Below are positions 1-8,854 of a stretch of DNA of 64,000 nucleotides, in pieces (within the stretch, counting starts at the first letter, position 1; every line of letters begins with the position of its first letter). Both the position numbers and the translations under genes were made by a program. This stretch comes from Chelativorans sp. ZYF759 (lineage in GTDB: Bacteria; Pseudomonadota; Alphaproteobacteria; Rhizobiales; Rhizobiaceae), in NCBI RefSeq assembly GCF_012911015.1, contig NZ_WVVV01000001.1:1-64000 (forward strand), in the 5' to 3' direction. The notes under the pieces were generated by a model, which was not told where the DNA came from, ran no database searches, and saw nothing but the letters and a program-made list of their open reading frames with translations.

Positions 1-1161
1 CGACGCCGGAGCGGCGGGCGCGGGTGGCGTCTCGGACGCCTGCGCGTCGCCTTCCGGCATGTGGGCGAAAGCGCTCGGCCGCGGGCCGGAAAGGCGCTGC
101 GAGCGGACATGCCGGGCGAGCCGCTCGCCCGCCGCGTGCGCAAGCCGGCCGGCATCGGTCGACAGGGTCTGGGCGTCGTTGGAAACCATCGGCCTGCTCC
201 TCTCAGCTGGGATATGGGCGGGGGCGGCGATCTCCGCAAAGGGGTCGCCGCCAGCCTTCGCGTCGTACCGGCCGACAAAGGCGCTCGGGACGCTTGCCTC
301 GCGCCGCACGAAGCGGATGAAGGCCGCCTGGATGGCGCCGGCGCGGCTTGCCAGTTCGCCCATGAAGCGGCCCATCGCCTCGAGCGTCGACGGCAGCGCG
401 AAGGGAGCCGGCAGCCTGATCTTGCGGCTTGCCGTCTGCGGCTTCTTCTCGGTGGCGCCGCCGAGATAGGCGTTGATCACCGCCGGGTCCTCGGCCAGCG
501 CGGCGGCCGTGTTCTCGCCGGTGATGAGCCCGTTCTCGATCAGATAGCCGCGATCGGCGATCTTCAGGCTTTGCTTGGCATTCTGCTCGACGAGCAGGAT
601 CCCGACGCCGGTCGCCGCGATGGCGCGCAGCGACTTGAAGAGGTCCTTGGTGAGCAGCGGCGACAGGCCGAGCGAGGGTTCGTCCAGCATCAGGATGTTG
701 GGTTTCGACATCAGCGCGCGGCCGATGGCCACCATCTGCTGCTCGCCGCCCGACATGGTGCGCACGACCTGGCCCTTGCGTTCGGCCAGTCGCGGGAACA
801 GCTCGTAGATGCGCTTCAGCGTGGCGGATTCGAGGTTGCGGGCGCGGCGCGCGAAGGCACCCAGCTGCAGGTTCTCGCCCACCGTCAGATCGCCGAAGAT
901 GCCGCGGCCCTCCGGCACCAGCGCGATGCCCTCCTCCACGATCCGGTGCGGTCTCATCCCGGTGATCGTTTTGCCGTTCATGACGATCTCGCTGCCGGCC
1001 TCGACCTTGACCATGCCGGAAATGGCCTTGAGCAGGCTCGACTTGCCGGCGCCGTTGGCACCCAGGATGACGCAGATCTCGCCCTTCTCGACCTTGACCG
1101 AGACGCTCTCAAGGGCCAGGTGGTGGCCGTAGCGCACACCCACGTTGCGGATCTCAAGCAT
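1..1161 (-). CDS. livF: Branched-chain amino acid type ABC transporter ATP-binding protein LivF, C-terminally extended, cut by window edge
   Basis: This is the second ATPase of a LivFGHM importer, hydrolysing ATP at the inner membrane. The reading frame starts with ATG at 1161, overlaps livG by 8 bases, and stays open for 387 codons to base 1. Residues 1-235 are a complete LivF: Walker A (GANGAGKS, about 34-41), signature (SGGEQQ), Walker B (ILMLDEP) and the usual ending around VINAYLGGA near residue 235. LivF proteins normally stop there. Here at least 150 further residues follow, rich in Ala, Arg, Pro and Ser, with no domain I recognise. The true C-terminus lies outside the window. Family assignment is firm; the role of the extension is unknown. 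Confidence 0.9.
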   Translation of the reverse strand, partial: MLEIRNVGVRYGHHLALESVSVKVEKGEICVILGANGAGKSSLLKAISGMVKVEAGSEIVMNGKTITGMRPHRIVEEGIALVPEGRGIFGDLTVGENLQLGAFARRARNLESATLKRIYELFPRLAERKGQVVRTMSGGEQQMVAIGRALMSKPNILMLDEPSLGLSPLLTKDLFKSLRAIAATGVGILLVEQNAKQSLKIADRGYLIENGLITGENTAAALAEDPAVINAYLGGATEKKPQTASRKIRLPAPFALPSTLEAMGRFMGELASRAGAIQAAFIRFVRREASVPSAFVGRYDAKAGGDPFAEIAAPAHIPAERSRPMVSNDAQTLSTDAGRLAHAAGERLARHVRSQRLSGPRPSAFAHMPEGDAQASETPPAPAAPAS

Positions 1162-1888
1162 CCTCGTCGTCTCCCAGATAGGCGCGCATCACCTCTGGAT
1201 CCGACAGCACCGCGCCGACCTCTCCCTCCGCGATCTTGTGGCCGGTGTTCATGACCACGCAGCGGTCGCACAGGGCACGGATGGCGTCCATCACGTGCTC
1301 GACCATGATGATGGTACGCCCCTCATTACCCAGTTCCTCGATCAGCGAGATGCCGATCTGGAGCTCGCTCGGATTGAGGCCGGCCAGCCACTCGTCGAGC
1401 AGCAGGAGTTTCGGGTTCGAGGCGAGCGCACGGGCGAGTTCGATACGCTTCTGATCGATATAGGTGAGCGCGGAGACCGGCAGATGGGCCCGCTTTTCCA
1501 GCCCGACACGGGCCAGGAGGTCGCGCGCCACGTCGCGCGCCTCGTCGCCCCACAGGCGGGCATGCCCGAACACGGCACCCGCCATCACGTTGCGCTCGGC
1601 CGACATGGATGGCAGGACGCGCACGAGCTGGAAGGTGCGGGCCACGCCCTTCTGGGCGATCTCGTGCGGCGACTTGCCGGAAATGCGCTCGGCGCCCAGC
1701 CGGATCTCGCCGGCGGTCGGCTTGAGGGCTCCCGAGATAAGGTTGAGCATCGTGGTCTTTCCGGAGCCGTTCGGTCCGATCAGTCCCAGAAGCTCGCCCT
1801 CGCGAACCTCGAAATCGACGTCGTTGACGGCGACCAGGCCGCCGAACTGCTTGCGGGCGGCGTTGACGGTGAGGGCCGGCGTGCTCAT
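1154..1888 (-). CDS. livG: Branched-chain amino acid type ABC transporter ATP-binding protein LivG
   Basis: First ATPase subunit of the Liv-type importer, 244 residues, the normal length for LivG. The start MSTPALTVNAA at 1888 shares ATGA with the livM stop, so the two are translationally coupled. Visible motifs are Walker A (GPNGSGKT), the LivG-type ending of the Walker B region (LLLLDEWLAGL, where most ABC proteins read DEP), and a C-terminal EGEVGAVLSDPEVMRAYLG, which is typical of this family. The gene lies between livM and livF with short overlaps, so all are in one transcript. The frame runs open upstream of 1888 but that part lies inside livM in another frame. Confidence 0.93.
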   Translation of the reverse strand: MSTPALTVNAARKQFGGLVAVNDVDFEVREGELLGLIGPNGSGKTTMLNLISGALKPTAGEIRLGAERISGKSPHEIAQKGVARTFQLVRVLPSMSAERNVMAGAVFGHARLWGDEARDVARDLLARVGLEKRAHLPVSALTYIDQKRIELARALASNPKLLLLDEWLAGLNPSELQIGISLIEELGNEGRTIIMVEHVMDAIRALCDRCVVMNTGHKIAEGEVGAVLSDPEVMRAYLGDDEDA

Positions 1889-2856
1889 GCGGGCTTCTCC
1901 TCGCTCACCGCCTCGGGCTTGGGCTGGCGATGGCGCAACCTCTCGCGCAGCTGTTCGAGCCGTCCGGTCACGCCGTTCGGCAACAGATAGACGATCGCCA
2001 GAAAGGCAATGCCCATGACGATGTAGGTGTGGTTGGGGAAACGGGACGAAACGATGTCCATCAGGATGGTGAAGGGGATGACGCCCACGAGCGGCCCCCA
2101 TAGCCGTTTCGTGCCGCCGAGCAGCGCCATGATGACGACCAGGAAGGAGATCATGGGATTGAAGGCGGAGGGCGGCTGGATATAGGCGTAGCGCGGCGCC
2201 ATGATGGCCCCGGCGATGCCGATGAAGGCGCCCGAAATCATGAACAGCAGGATCTTGGCGCGGGCGGTGTCGATGCCCGAGTGCTTGGCGACCGTCTCGT
2301 CATTGCCGATGATCTCCATCGCGAAGCCGAGCCGCGAGCGGTTGATCAGCCAGCCGGTCAGGAACACGACCACGGTGAGCGCCAGCAACATCCAGAGGAT
2401 GTGCATCTCGCGGATGTCGGTGAAGACATAGAGGCCCATGCGGCCGGTGAATTTCGACTGCGACCAGGAGACGAGCTGGCGCACGAGTTCCGCAAGACCG
2501 AGCGTGAAGACAACGAAGTAGACACCCGATATGCGCAAGGTGGCCGCGCCGACAATGCCGGCGAGAAGGGCGGCCGCAACGGCGCCGACGCCGACAAGCA
2601 CGGGGAACGGCAGATGGTCGATGCCCAGACCCACCGCGTAAGTGCCAATGCCGAAGAAGGCCGCGGTGGCAAGCGACACGTAGTGGGTCGGGCCGGAAAA
2701 CAGCGTCCAGGCGGTGCACAAAGCCGCGTAGAGCATGATGTTGACCGTCAGCGACAGATAGAAGCCGTTGTCGAAGAAGGGCAGGAGTGCGACCAGCGCC
2801 ACGACGACGGCACCGATGACGCCGATACGGATTTCCTCGGTGGTAAGCCGCGTCAT
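1885..2856 (-). CDS. livM: Branched-chain amino acid type ABC transporter permease LivM
   Basis: Inner-membrane permease subunit of the Liv-type importer, 323 residues. Several hydrophobic helices are evident from residue 10 onwards, and the LivM cytoplasmic-loop motif is present (RLGFAMEIIGNDETVAKHSGID, about residues 170-190), followed by a helix with KILLFMISGAFIGIAGA. It pairs with LivH to form the membrane channel. The start overlaps the livH stop by four bases (ATGA). The C-terminus is a charged tail. The transported substrate cannot be read from the permease; the neighbouring aldehyde dehydrogenase hints at an aromatic compound rather than an amino acid. Confidence 0.93.
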   Translation of the reverse strand: MTRLTTEEIRIGVIGAVVVALVALLPFFDNGFYLSLTVNIMLYAALCTAWTLFSGPTHYVSLATAAFFGIGTYAVGLGIDHLPFPVLVGVGAVAAALLAGIVGAATLRISGVYFVVFTLGLAELVRQLVSWSQSKFTGRMGLYVFTDIREMHILWMLLALTVVVFLTGWLINRSRLGFAMEIIGNDETVAKHSGIDTARAKILLFMISGAFIGIAGAIMAPRYAYIQPPSAFNPMISFLVVIMALLGGTKRLWGPLVGVIPFTILMDIVSSRFPNHTYIVMGIAFLAIVYLLPNGVTGRLEQLRERLRHRQPKPEAVSEEKPA

Positions 2857-3719
2857 GATTGCTGCCTTCCGAAGATGCCCTGCGGCCGGACCATCAGGAC
2901 GAGAATGAAAAGCGCATAGGTTGCGGCAAGCGTCAGCCCCGGGTCGATCAGGGTCGCCACCGCCGTCTCGGTGATCCCGAGAACCATGGCCGCGATGACG
3001 GCCCCGCGCACGTCGCCGACGCCGCCCATGATCACGATGATAAGCGCCTTCATGGTGAAGACCACGCCCATCGAGGCATTGAAGGTATAGAAGGTCGACA
3101 GCAACGCACCCCCGCAGGCGGTCAGCGCGCCCCCCAGCGCGAATGCGATCATGGCAGTTCTGGCCACATCGATCGCGACCAGATTTGCAGAGGTCGGATC
3201 GACCGCAACCGCGCGCACGGCGGTGCCCTGCCTTGTGTGGAAAAGATAGACGTAGAGCGCCGCGGCGATGATCGCGGCGACAGCGAAGGCCACCACGCGA
3301 TTGAGCCCATAGGCGCTGCCGAGGATCACGAAGCGCTCGGCCAGGAACGTGTAGGAGAAATAGGCGCCGCCAAAGCCGAGGATCATCAGGCCCTGGAGAA
3401 GGAAAAGCAGACCGAAGGTCGCGAGGATGGAATCCACCTCCAACTGACCACGGTTCTTGGCCCGGTCGACCAGCGGCTTCAGGAGAAACCAGTAGATCGC
3501 GCCGTTCACGACGAAGGCCAGAGGCGCGATGACCAGCAGACCCAGGAGCGGGTTGATATGGTAGGCGGTGAACAGCCAGAAGGCGATGAAGCAGGCCGCC
3601 ACGAAGGTCTCGCCATTGGCGAGATTCATGATGCGCGCCACGCCGTATTGCAGCGTGAGGCCCATGGCGATCAGTGCGTAGGTTCCACCAAGCAATATGC
3701 CCGTGACAAGGATGGTCAT
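2853..3719 (-). CDS. livH: Branched-chain amino acid type ABC transporter permease LivH
   Basis: Second permease of the Liv-type importer, 288 residues from the ATG at 3719 (MTILVTGILLGGTYALIAMG). This start fits homologues, which begin directly with the first helix. An in-frame ATG at 3740 would add seven residues, but it abuts a strong stem-loop that leaves no room for a ribosome binding site. The family motif GVARIMNLANGE follows the first helix, and the loop RAVAVDPTSANLVAIDVAR carries the coupling helix. The gene is separated from the upstream binding-protein gene by the stem-loop at 3746-3771 and overlaps livM by four bases. Confidence 0.92.
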   Translation of the reverse strand: MTILVTGILLGGTYALIAMGLTLQYGVARIMNLANGETFVAACFIAFWLFTAYHINPLLGLLVIAPLAFVVNGAIYWFLLKPLVDRAKNRGQLEVDSILATFGLLFLLQGLMILGFGGAYFSYTFLAERFVILGSAYGLNRVVAFAVAAIIAAALYVYLFHTRQGTAVRAVAVDPTSANLVAIDVARTAMIAFALGGALTACGGALLSTFYTFNASMGVVFTMKALIIVIMGGVGDVRGAVIAAMVLGITETAVATLIDPGLTLAATYALFILVLMVRPQGIFGRQQS

Positions 3720-3745
3720 GTCTTCACTCTGTTGCCCCATCGAGA

Positions 3746-3771
3746 CGTCGGCGCGGAGGACCGCGCCGACG
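3746..3771 (-). promoter_or_regulatory. Strong stem-loop between binding-protein gene and livH
   Basis: An 11-bp perfect stem (CGTCGGCGCGG at 3746-3756 paired with 3761-3771) closes a 4-base loop. It lies between the binding-protein stop and livH. On the minus strand no U-run follows, so it is not a canonical terminator. Such hairpins after binding-protein genes are known to stabilise the upstream mRNA or to reduce read-through into the permease genes, giving excess binding protein. The role here is inferred. Confidence 0.6.
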
Positions 3772-3796
3772 CGTTTTGTTGATCAGTAGCGGGAGA

Positions 3797-4990
3797 TTAC
3801 TCCCAGCCTTCCTTGCGAACCGGCTCTGCGGAGACGTCGAGACCATCGGCCGCAACCGCCACGAAGACGCCATCGCGCCACTGGCCCGTGGTGTAGACGT
3901 TCGGGTTGACGTTGTTCTCGAAGGTCACTTCGCCGATGACCGTATCGAAGGTGCCCGACTTGATCGCCTCGATCACCTCGGCCCGGTCGATCGTCCCTGC
4001 AGCCTCGATGGCCTGCTCGAGGACCTGCAGCCCCGCATAGGTCGTGGCACTGGCCCAGAAGTCGGGACCGGCGCCAGCGGACGCATTGTGCCGCTCGATG
4101 TAGTCGGCGATCTTCGGATCTTCGACATTGATGCCGCCGATGCCGAGGACGCCCTCGGCTGCTGCACCGAACCGGCCGACATAAGGCGGGAAGGCAGTGC
4201 CGACGCCGGTGTAGAACGCGCCGACGTCGAGGCCCTGAATCTGGGCCTGCTCGGTGAGCGCAAAGGTGTCGCCCGGATAGGAGAACGCCACGAAGGAATC
4301 AGGATTGGCGGCAGCAGCACCACTGATGATGGGAGCCACGTCCTGGGTGCCGAGCGGATATGAGGCTTCGTAGACGATCTCGAAACCGGCTTCTTCGAGT
4401 TCGCCCTTGGCCGCGTTCACCAGTTCGAGGCCGAAGGCGTCGGCGACGTGTACCAAGGCAACGGTGTCGCCAATGTCGCCATTGTCGCGAAGCTTGATCA
4501 GCGTCTGGACGGCACCCTCGGCGAGCTGCGTAGCCGTGCCGAGCATCCAGAACGAGTTCGGCCAGCGCTCGGCGAACTCAGCCACGCCATCGGTCGCCGC
4601 GCTCGTGGTGATGTGCGGATAGCCGTACTGGGCGATCATCGGCGCCGTGGCGACGTTGATGCCGGTCGAGTAGGGCGTGATGAGGAAATCGACCTGATCC
4701 TGGGTTGCCAGGCGCTGGATGTTCTGAATGGCCGTTTCGGCGCTGGTCTGATCGTCATACTCGATCAGTTCGATCTGCATCTGCTGATCGCCCACCTGCA
4801 GGCCGCCGCGCTCGTTGACCTCGTTCACCCACATGTGGACGTTCGGCCAATGGGTCATGGCGGCGCCGCCCGCCAGCGGGCCCGACTTCGGCGCGCTGGC
4901 GCCGATCTTGATGGTGTCGGCGGATGCCGCACCGGCGAATGACAGCGCCGCAGCCGATGCCGCAAGTGCCAGGAATGTACGTCTGATCAT
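3797..4990 (-). CDS. Periplasmic substrate-binding protein of Liv-type ABC importer
   Basis: Type I periplasmic binding protein, 397 residues, of the LivJ/LivK-like family. A signal peptide spans residues 1-24 (MIRRTFLALAASAAALSFAG then ASA-D). The mature part opens with DTIKIGASAPKSGPLAGGAA, the usual first strand and ligand loop of these proteins. A strong ribosome binding site (GGGAGG) precedes the ATG at 4990. It is encoded upstream of livHMGF and downstream of an aldehyde dehydrogenase, all on the minus strand. Family members bind branched-chain amino acids, amides, urea or aromatic acids; the ligand cannot be assigned from sequence. The adjacent vanillin-dehydrogenase-like gene suggests an aromatic ligand (inference). 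Confidence 0.9.
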   Translation of the reverse strand: MIRRTFLALAASAAALSFAGAASADTIKIGASAPKSGPLAGGAAMTHWPNVHMWVNEVNERGGLQVGDQQMQIELIEYDDQTSAETAIQNIQRLATQDQVDFLITPYSTGINVATAPMIAQYGYPHITTSAATDGVAEFAERWPNSFWMLGTATQLAEGAVQTLIKLRDNGDIGDTVALVHVADAFGLELVNAAKGELEEAGFEIVYEASYPLGTQDVAPIISGAAAANPDSFVAFSYPGDTFALTEQAQIQGLDVGAFYTGVGTAFPPYVGRFGAAAEGVLGIGGINVEDPKIADYIERHNASAGAGPDFWASATTYAGLQVLEQAIEAAGTIDRAEVIEAIKSGTFDTVIGEVTFENNVNPNVYTTGQWRDGVFVAVAADGLDVSAEPVRKEGWE

Positions 4991-5049
4991 GTCTTCCTCC
5001 CTTTCGTCTCACTGGATAGTTGCAAGCGGGTATCCCGCATGCCGTAATC

Positions 5050-6459
5050 TCAGATCGGATAGTCGACCTTTCCGGTCTGAATCGTCAGCCACCGCAACTC
5101 GGTGAATTCTTCTATGCCCGCCTTGCCGCCGAAACGGCCGTAACCCGACGATTTGACGCCGCCGAAAGGCATTTGTGGCTCGTCATGGATCGTCGAGGAA
5201 TTGATGTGGCAGATGCCGGTCTCCAGTCGCCGCGCCACATCGAGCGCCCGCGTGACGTCCCGCCCGAAGACCGCGGCCGAGAGGCCGTATTCGGTGTCAT
5301 TGGCGATCGAAACGGCTTCATCGACATCCACGAAGCGAATGAGCGAGGCGACCGGCCCGAAGGTCTCCTCGTGATAGACGCGCATGTTGGGCGTGATGCC
5401 GTCGAGCACCGTTGCATCGACCCAGGCGCCCTGCTGGCTGCCGCCGGCGATCAGGCGCGCACCCTTCTGCAGGGCATCGTCGATCAATCCCTTCACGCGG
5501 ATGGCGGCGTGTTCGCCGATCAGCGGCCCGATGCGGCTGCCTTCCGTGCGCGGATCACCGGCGGTGATCGAATTGGCAAGGTCTGCCAGCCGTTCGATGA
5601 AGGCATCGGCCACGTCGTCATGAACGATGATGCGCTCGGTCGACATGCAGATCTGGCCCTGGAAGGCGAAGGCCCCGTAAGCCGCCGCGCGGGCCGCCTC
5701 GTCCAGATCGGCATCGTCCAGAACGATGAGCGGCGCCTTGCCGCCCAGTTCCAGCAAAGCTCTTTTCAGGTGCCGGGCACAGAGATCGGCGATGACCCGG
5801 CCGGTGCGCGTGGAGCCGGTGAAATTGATCCGGCGAACGGCCGGATGCGCGATGAGGGCTTCCACCACCTCGGCCGCCGAACGATCCGGCGTGTGGAGGA
5901 TCGAGAGGACGCCATCGGGCAGGCCAGCGGCGGCGAAGATGTCCCCCAGCAGCGAATGGACCCCGGGGCAGAACTCCGAGGCCTTGAAGACGACGGTGTT
6001 GCCGCAGGCGAGCGGCGTGGCGAGTGCGCGGCAGCCGAGTACGATGGGCGCGTTCCAGGGCGCCATGGACAGCACCACACCACAGGGCTGGCGTACCGAC
6101 ATCGCGAGCGAGCCAGGGCGGTCTGCCGGAATGACCTCGCCGGAAATCTGGGTGGTCATGGCGGCGGCCTCACGGAGGATGGAGGCGCCGAGCCTGATGT
6201 TGAGTTCACCCCAGGCCCGCGTTCCGCCGGTTTCCGCGCAGATGAGGGCGATGACGTCTTCCGATCGCTCGATCATGATGTCGGCGGCGCGCATGATGAT
6301 CTCGCGGCGCGCTGACGGCGACATGCTCGACCACGCAGGAAAGGCGGAAGCCGCGACATTGGCCGCATGGCGCGCATCGGCGACGGTGGCCGCCGGCACG
6401 CGCGTGACGACCTCGCCCGAAACGGGGTTCGCCCGTTCGAGATAGGGACCGTCGGACAT
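5050..6459 (-). CDS. Aldehyde dehydrogenase, vanillin/salicylaldehyde dehydrogenase-like
   Basis: NAD(P)+-dependent oxidation of an aldehyde, probably aromatic, to the acid; 469 residues from the ATG at 6459. Visible are the substrate-channel segment (REAAAMTTQISGEVIP), the cofactor motif FTGSTRTG, the catalytic Glu in LLELGGKAP and the catalytic Cys in GQICMS. Overall wording, for example CGVVLSMAPWNAPIVLG and the ending GICHINSSTIHDEPQMPFGGVKSSGYGRFGG, resembles Pseudomonas vanillin dehydrogenase. Two starts are possible: ATG 6459 with AGGAAG five bases upstream, or TTG 6498 with GGGAGG six bases upstream, which adds 13 residues. It heads the operon with the binding protein and livHMGF and is divergent from the AraC regulator. 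Confidence 0.88.
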   Translation of the reverse strand: MSDGPYLERANPVSGEVVTRVPAATVADARHAANVAASAFPAWSSMSPSARREIIMRAADIMIERSEDVIALICAETGGTRAWGELNIRLGASILREAAAMTTQISGEVIPADRPGSLAMSVRQPCGVVLSMAPWNAPIVLGCRALATPLACGNTVVFKASEFCPGVHSLLGDIFAAAGLPDGVLSILHTPDRSAAEVVEALIAHPAVRRINFTGSTRTGRVIADLCARHLKRALLELGGKAPLIVLDDADLDEAARAAAYGAFAFQGQICMSTERIIVHDDVADAFIERLADLANSITAGDPRTEGSRIGPLIGEHAAIRVKGLIDDALQKGARLIAGGSQQGAWVDATVLDGITPNMRVYHEETFGPVASLIRFVDVDEAVSIANDTEYGLSAAVFGRDVTRALDVARRLETGICHINSSTIHDEPQMPFGGVKSSGYGRFGGKAGIEEFTELRWLTIQTGKVDYPI

Positions 6460-6706
6460 GACGGCTTCCTGCGTCTTGATTGACGCCTGGTCGTTCAATG
6501 CAAGCCTCCCTTGACGAATATTCGGCTGCACAGGCTTGGCCTTCTCGCTCCCGGCCCAGCGCGCAGTTCTTCGTCCCAGCTACAACACCTCCAAACGATG
6601 CCGACGAGAATGCAAAAAACTGGCTATCACTTGCGGGAAAATGGTAACCCTGATCGATTCTCGGCGAATGGGCATAAGCCCGGCTGCCAGTATGGAGGCA
6701 ATTGCC

Positions 6707-7573
6707 ATGCGCGTGGAAAGGATCGACAGCAGCCTGCATGCGCGCTTCTGGTCCTTCAACCGGCGGCCGGCGGAGGCCGAACGACAGGTGGTCCTGCTTC
6801 TGGACGGCTCCGGCGAGGCTGAGGTCGAGACGCGATACGCGATCGCATCGCCAGCGCTGCTCTGGCTGGGCGACCTGAAGCCCGGCCGGCTGCGCACGGA
6901 GGCGGGCGCGACGGGGTTTCGCGGCACCATCTCCAACGACCTCATCATCGCGTCGATCGGCGATCTGCCGGAATCGGTGGACCTGCGCTATCTGGTCGAC
7001 AGGGATTTCGTGCTCTCACTGGCGGGCGCACCGGACCAGATCGGGGTGCTGGAGCGCTGTTTCAACGCTGTATCGCTCGAGAACCAGCTGCCGCGTGAGG
7101 CCTCCTCGCTGCTCCTGTCTGCGCTCCTGCGCATTATCCTTGTGGTGATGCTGCGCCAATCCAGCGGCAGCGAGTTGATGTTGCCTGGCGTCGGCGAAAA
7201 GGCGGGCCTCCTGCAGCGTTTCCGGCAATTGGTGGAGATGAACTTCCGGGCGCATTGGACGATCGGTCAGTATGCCGATGCGCTCGGCATATCCTCCGAC
7301 CGGCTGCACGCGATCTGCACCACCGGCATCGGCAAACCGCCCAAGGCGCTCGTCTCGGAAAGGCTCGCCCAGGAGGCCGTGCAGCGCATGGAGCGCTCGT
7401 CCATCACCATCCAGCAACTCGGCCATTCACTGGGCTTCAACGATCCAGCGCATTTTTCCAGCTTCTTCAAACGTATGACCGGCATGGCGCCGAGCCGCTA
7501 TCGCGAACTCATGGTGAAGTCGCGCGCCGACGGTCAGAGCCCCCAGCAGAAGCGCTTCGCGGACTGGCCCTGA
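6707..7573 (+). CDS. AraC-family transcriptional regulator
   Basis: Predicted DNA-binding regulator, 288 residues. The ATG at 6707 was chosen because GGAGG at 6694-6698 lies eight bases upstream; earlier in-frame ATG codons lack such a site. The N-terminal half is a cupin-like sensing region with no recognised ligand motif. The C-terminal 100 residues hold the two helix-turn-helix units of AraC/XylS proteins (WTIGQYADALGISSDRLHAIC and ITIQQLGHSLGFNDPAHFSSFFKRMTGMAPSRYR). The gene is divergent from the aldehyde dehydrogenase-Liv operon, so it very probably controls that operon. It ends three bases from the end of the convergent deaminase gene. Confidence 0.9.
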   Translation: MRVERIDSSLHARFWSFNRRPAEAERQVVLLLDGSGEAEVETRYAIASPALLWLGDLKPGRLRTEAGATGFRGTISNDLIIASIGDLPESVDLRYLVDRDFVLSLAGAPDQIGVLERCFNAVSLENQLPREASSLLLSALLRIILVVMLRQSSGSELMLPGVGEKAGLLQRFRQLVEMNFRAHWTIGQYADALGISSDRLHAICTTGIGKPPKALVSERLAQEAVQRMERSSITIQQLGHSLGFNDPAHFSSFFKRMTGMAPSRYRELMVKSRADGQSPQQKRFADWP

Positions 7574-7576
7574 ACG

Positions 7577-8854
7577 CTAATGCTCGTGGCGCCGGGAGAC
7601 GAGGTCAGGGCGGCCCGGCAGCCGAAGCCGGGCATGTGCGGCTGGTCGCTCGGAAACGATTTTTCCACTCGCGATGACGCAGAGACGCTGGGCTCGCAGC
7701 CGGATGGCCTCAACGGGATCGGCGGCGTCCAGCACCAGGAGGCTGGCCTTCTTGCCGGCTGACAGCCCGTAATCATCGAGCCCCATGATCGCGGCGTTCT
7801 CGACGGTCACCATATCGAAGCAGCGCTTCATGTCGGCGGGACTGGTCATCTGCGCCACGTGCAGGCCCATGAAGGCGACATCGAGCATGTCAGCCGTGCC
7901 GAGTGGGTACCAGGGGTCGAGCACGCAGTCCTGGCCGAAGCCGACGCGGATGCCATGGGCCAGCATCTCCGGCACGCGGGTCATGCCGCGGCGCTTGGGA
8001 TAGGTGTCGTGGCGGCCCTGGATGACGATGTTGATCAGCGGGTTGGGCACGGCGGAAACCTGCGCCTCTGCCATCAGCGGCAGGAGCTTGGAGACGTAAT
8101 AATTATCCATCGAGTGCATGGAGGTGAGATGCGAGCCGTTGACGCGGCCCTGGAGCCCGAGCCGCTGCGTCTCGTAGGCAAGCTGCTCCACATGGCGCGA
8201 CATCGGATCGTCGGTCTCGTCGCAATGCATGTCGACGCGAAGTCCGCGCTCGGCGGCGATCTCGCAGAGTTCGGTCACCGAGCGACGGCCATCTTCCATC
8301 GTGCGCTCGAAATGCGGGATGCCGCCGACTACCTCGACGCCCATGTCGAGCGCGCGGATGGTATTCTCGCGCGCCGTCGGCGAACGGTAGAATCCGTCCT
8401 GCGGGAAGGCGACGAGTTGCAGGTCGATATAGGAAGCAACCTCCTTCTTAACCTCGAGCAGCGCCTCGACGGCGAGGTGGCGGTCGTCGCAGGTGTCGAC
8501 ATGCGAGCGGATGGCGAGCAGGCCCATCGAGACGGCCCAGTCGCAATAGGCGAGCGCCCTCTCCTTCACCGCCTCATGCGTGAGAAGCGGTTTCAGTTCG
8601 CCCCACAGGCCGATGCCTTCCAGCAATGTGCCGGACTTGTTGATGCGCGGGATGCCGTAGGAGAGCGTCGCATCCATGTGGAAATGCGGGTCGACGAAGG
8701 GCGGCGACACGAGGCAACCCGAGGCGTCGACCACCTGGCCGGCCTCCGCCTCGATATCCGGCTCGACCGCCGCGATGCGGTCGCCGCGAATGGCTATATC
8801 CGCCTTTGTCCGATCGGGCAGCGTGCCCCCTCTGACGATCATGTCGAAGCTCAT
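7577..8854 (-). CDS. CodA-like metal-dependent amidohydrolase (cytosine deaminase family)
   Basis: Predicted deaminase, 425 residues, cytoplasmic. Metal ligands of the family are present: HFH at 57/59, His in VDMHCDETDD (about 210), His in the GSHLTSMHS segment, and Asp 309. Wording follows E. coli CodA closely (QLVAFPQDGFYRSP, QGRHDTYPKRRGMTRV, LDPWYPLGTADML). However, the CodA segment FGHDDVFDPW reads FGQDCVLDPW here, so the residue matching CodA Asp314, which governs substrate choice, is Cys 310. The substrate may therefore be a different pyrimidine, purine or triazine. The start overlaps the upstream permease by four bases (ATGA). It is the last gene of a BMP-type nucleoside importer operon, so it probably acts on the imported base. 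Confidence 0.87.
   Translation of the reverse strand: MSFDMIVRGGTLPDRTKADIAIRGDRIAAVEPDIEAEAGQVVDASGCLVSPPFVDPHFHMDATLSYGIPRINKSGTLLEGIGLWGELKPLLTHEAVKERALAYCDWAVSMGLLAIRSHVDTCDDRHLAVEALLEVKKEVASYIDLQLVAFPQDGFYRSPTARENTIRALDMGVEVVGGIPHFERTMEDGRRSVTELCEIAAERGLRVDMHCDETDDPMSRHVEQLAYETQRLGLQGRVNGSHLTSMHSMDNYYVSKLLPLMAEAQVSAVPNPLINIVIQGRHDTYPKRRGMTRVPEMLAHGIRVGFGQDCVLDPWYPLGTADMLDVAFMGLHVAQMTSPADMKRCFDMVTVENAAIMGLDDYGLSAGKKASLLVLDAADPVEAIRLRAQRLCVIASGKIVSERPAAHARLRLPGRPDLVSRRHEH

Noticed and set aside
61-1254. A 397-codon open frame on the plus strand opposite livF
   Set aside because: It is antisense to a well-conserved ATPase. In this GC-rich DNA, long antisense frames are common (others lie opposite dctM, argB and groEL).
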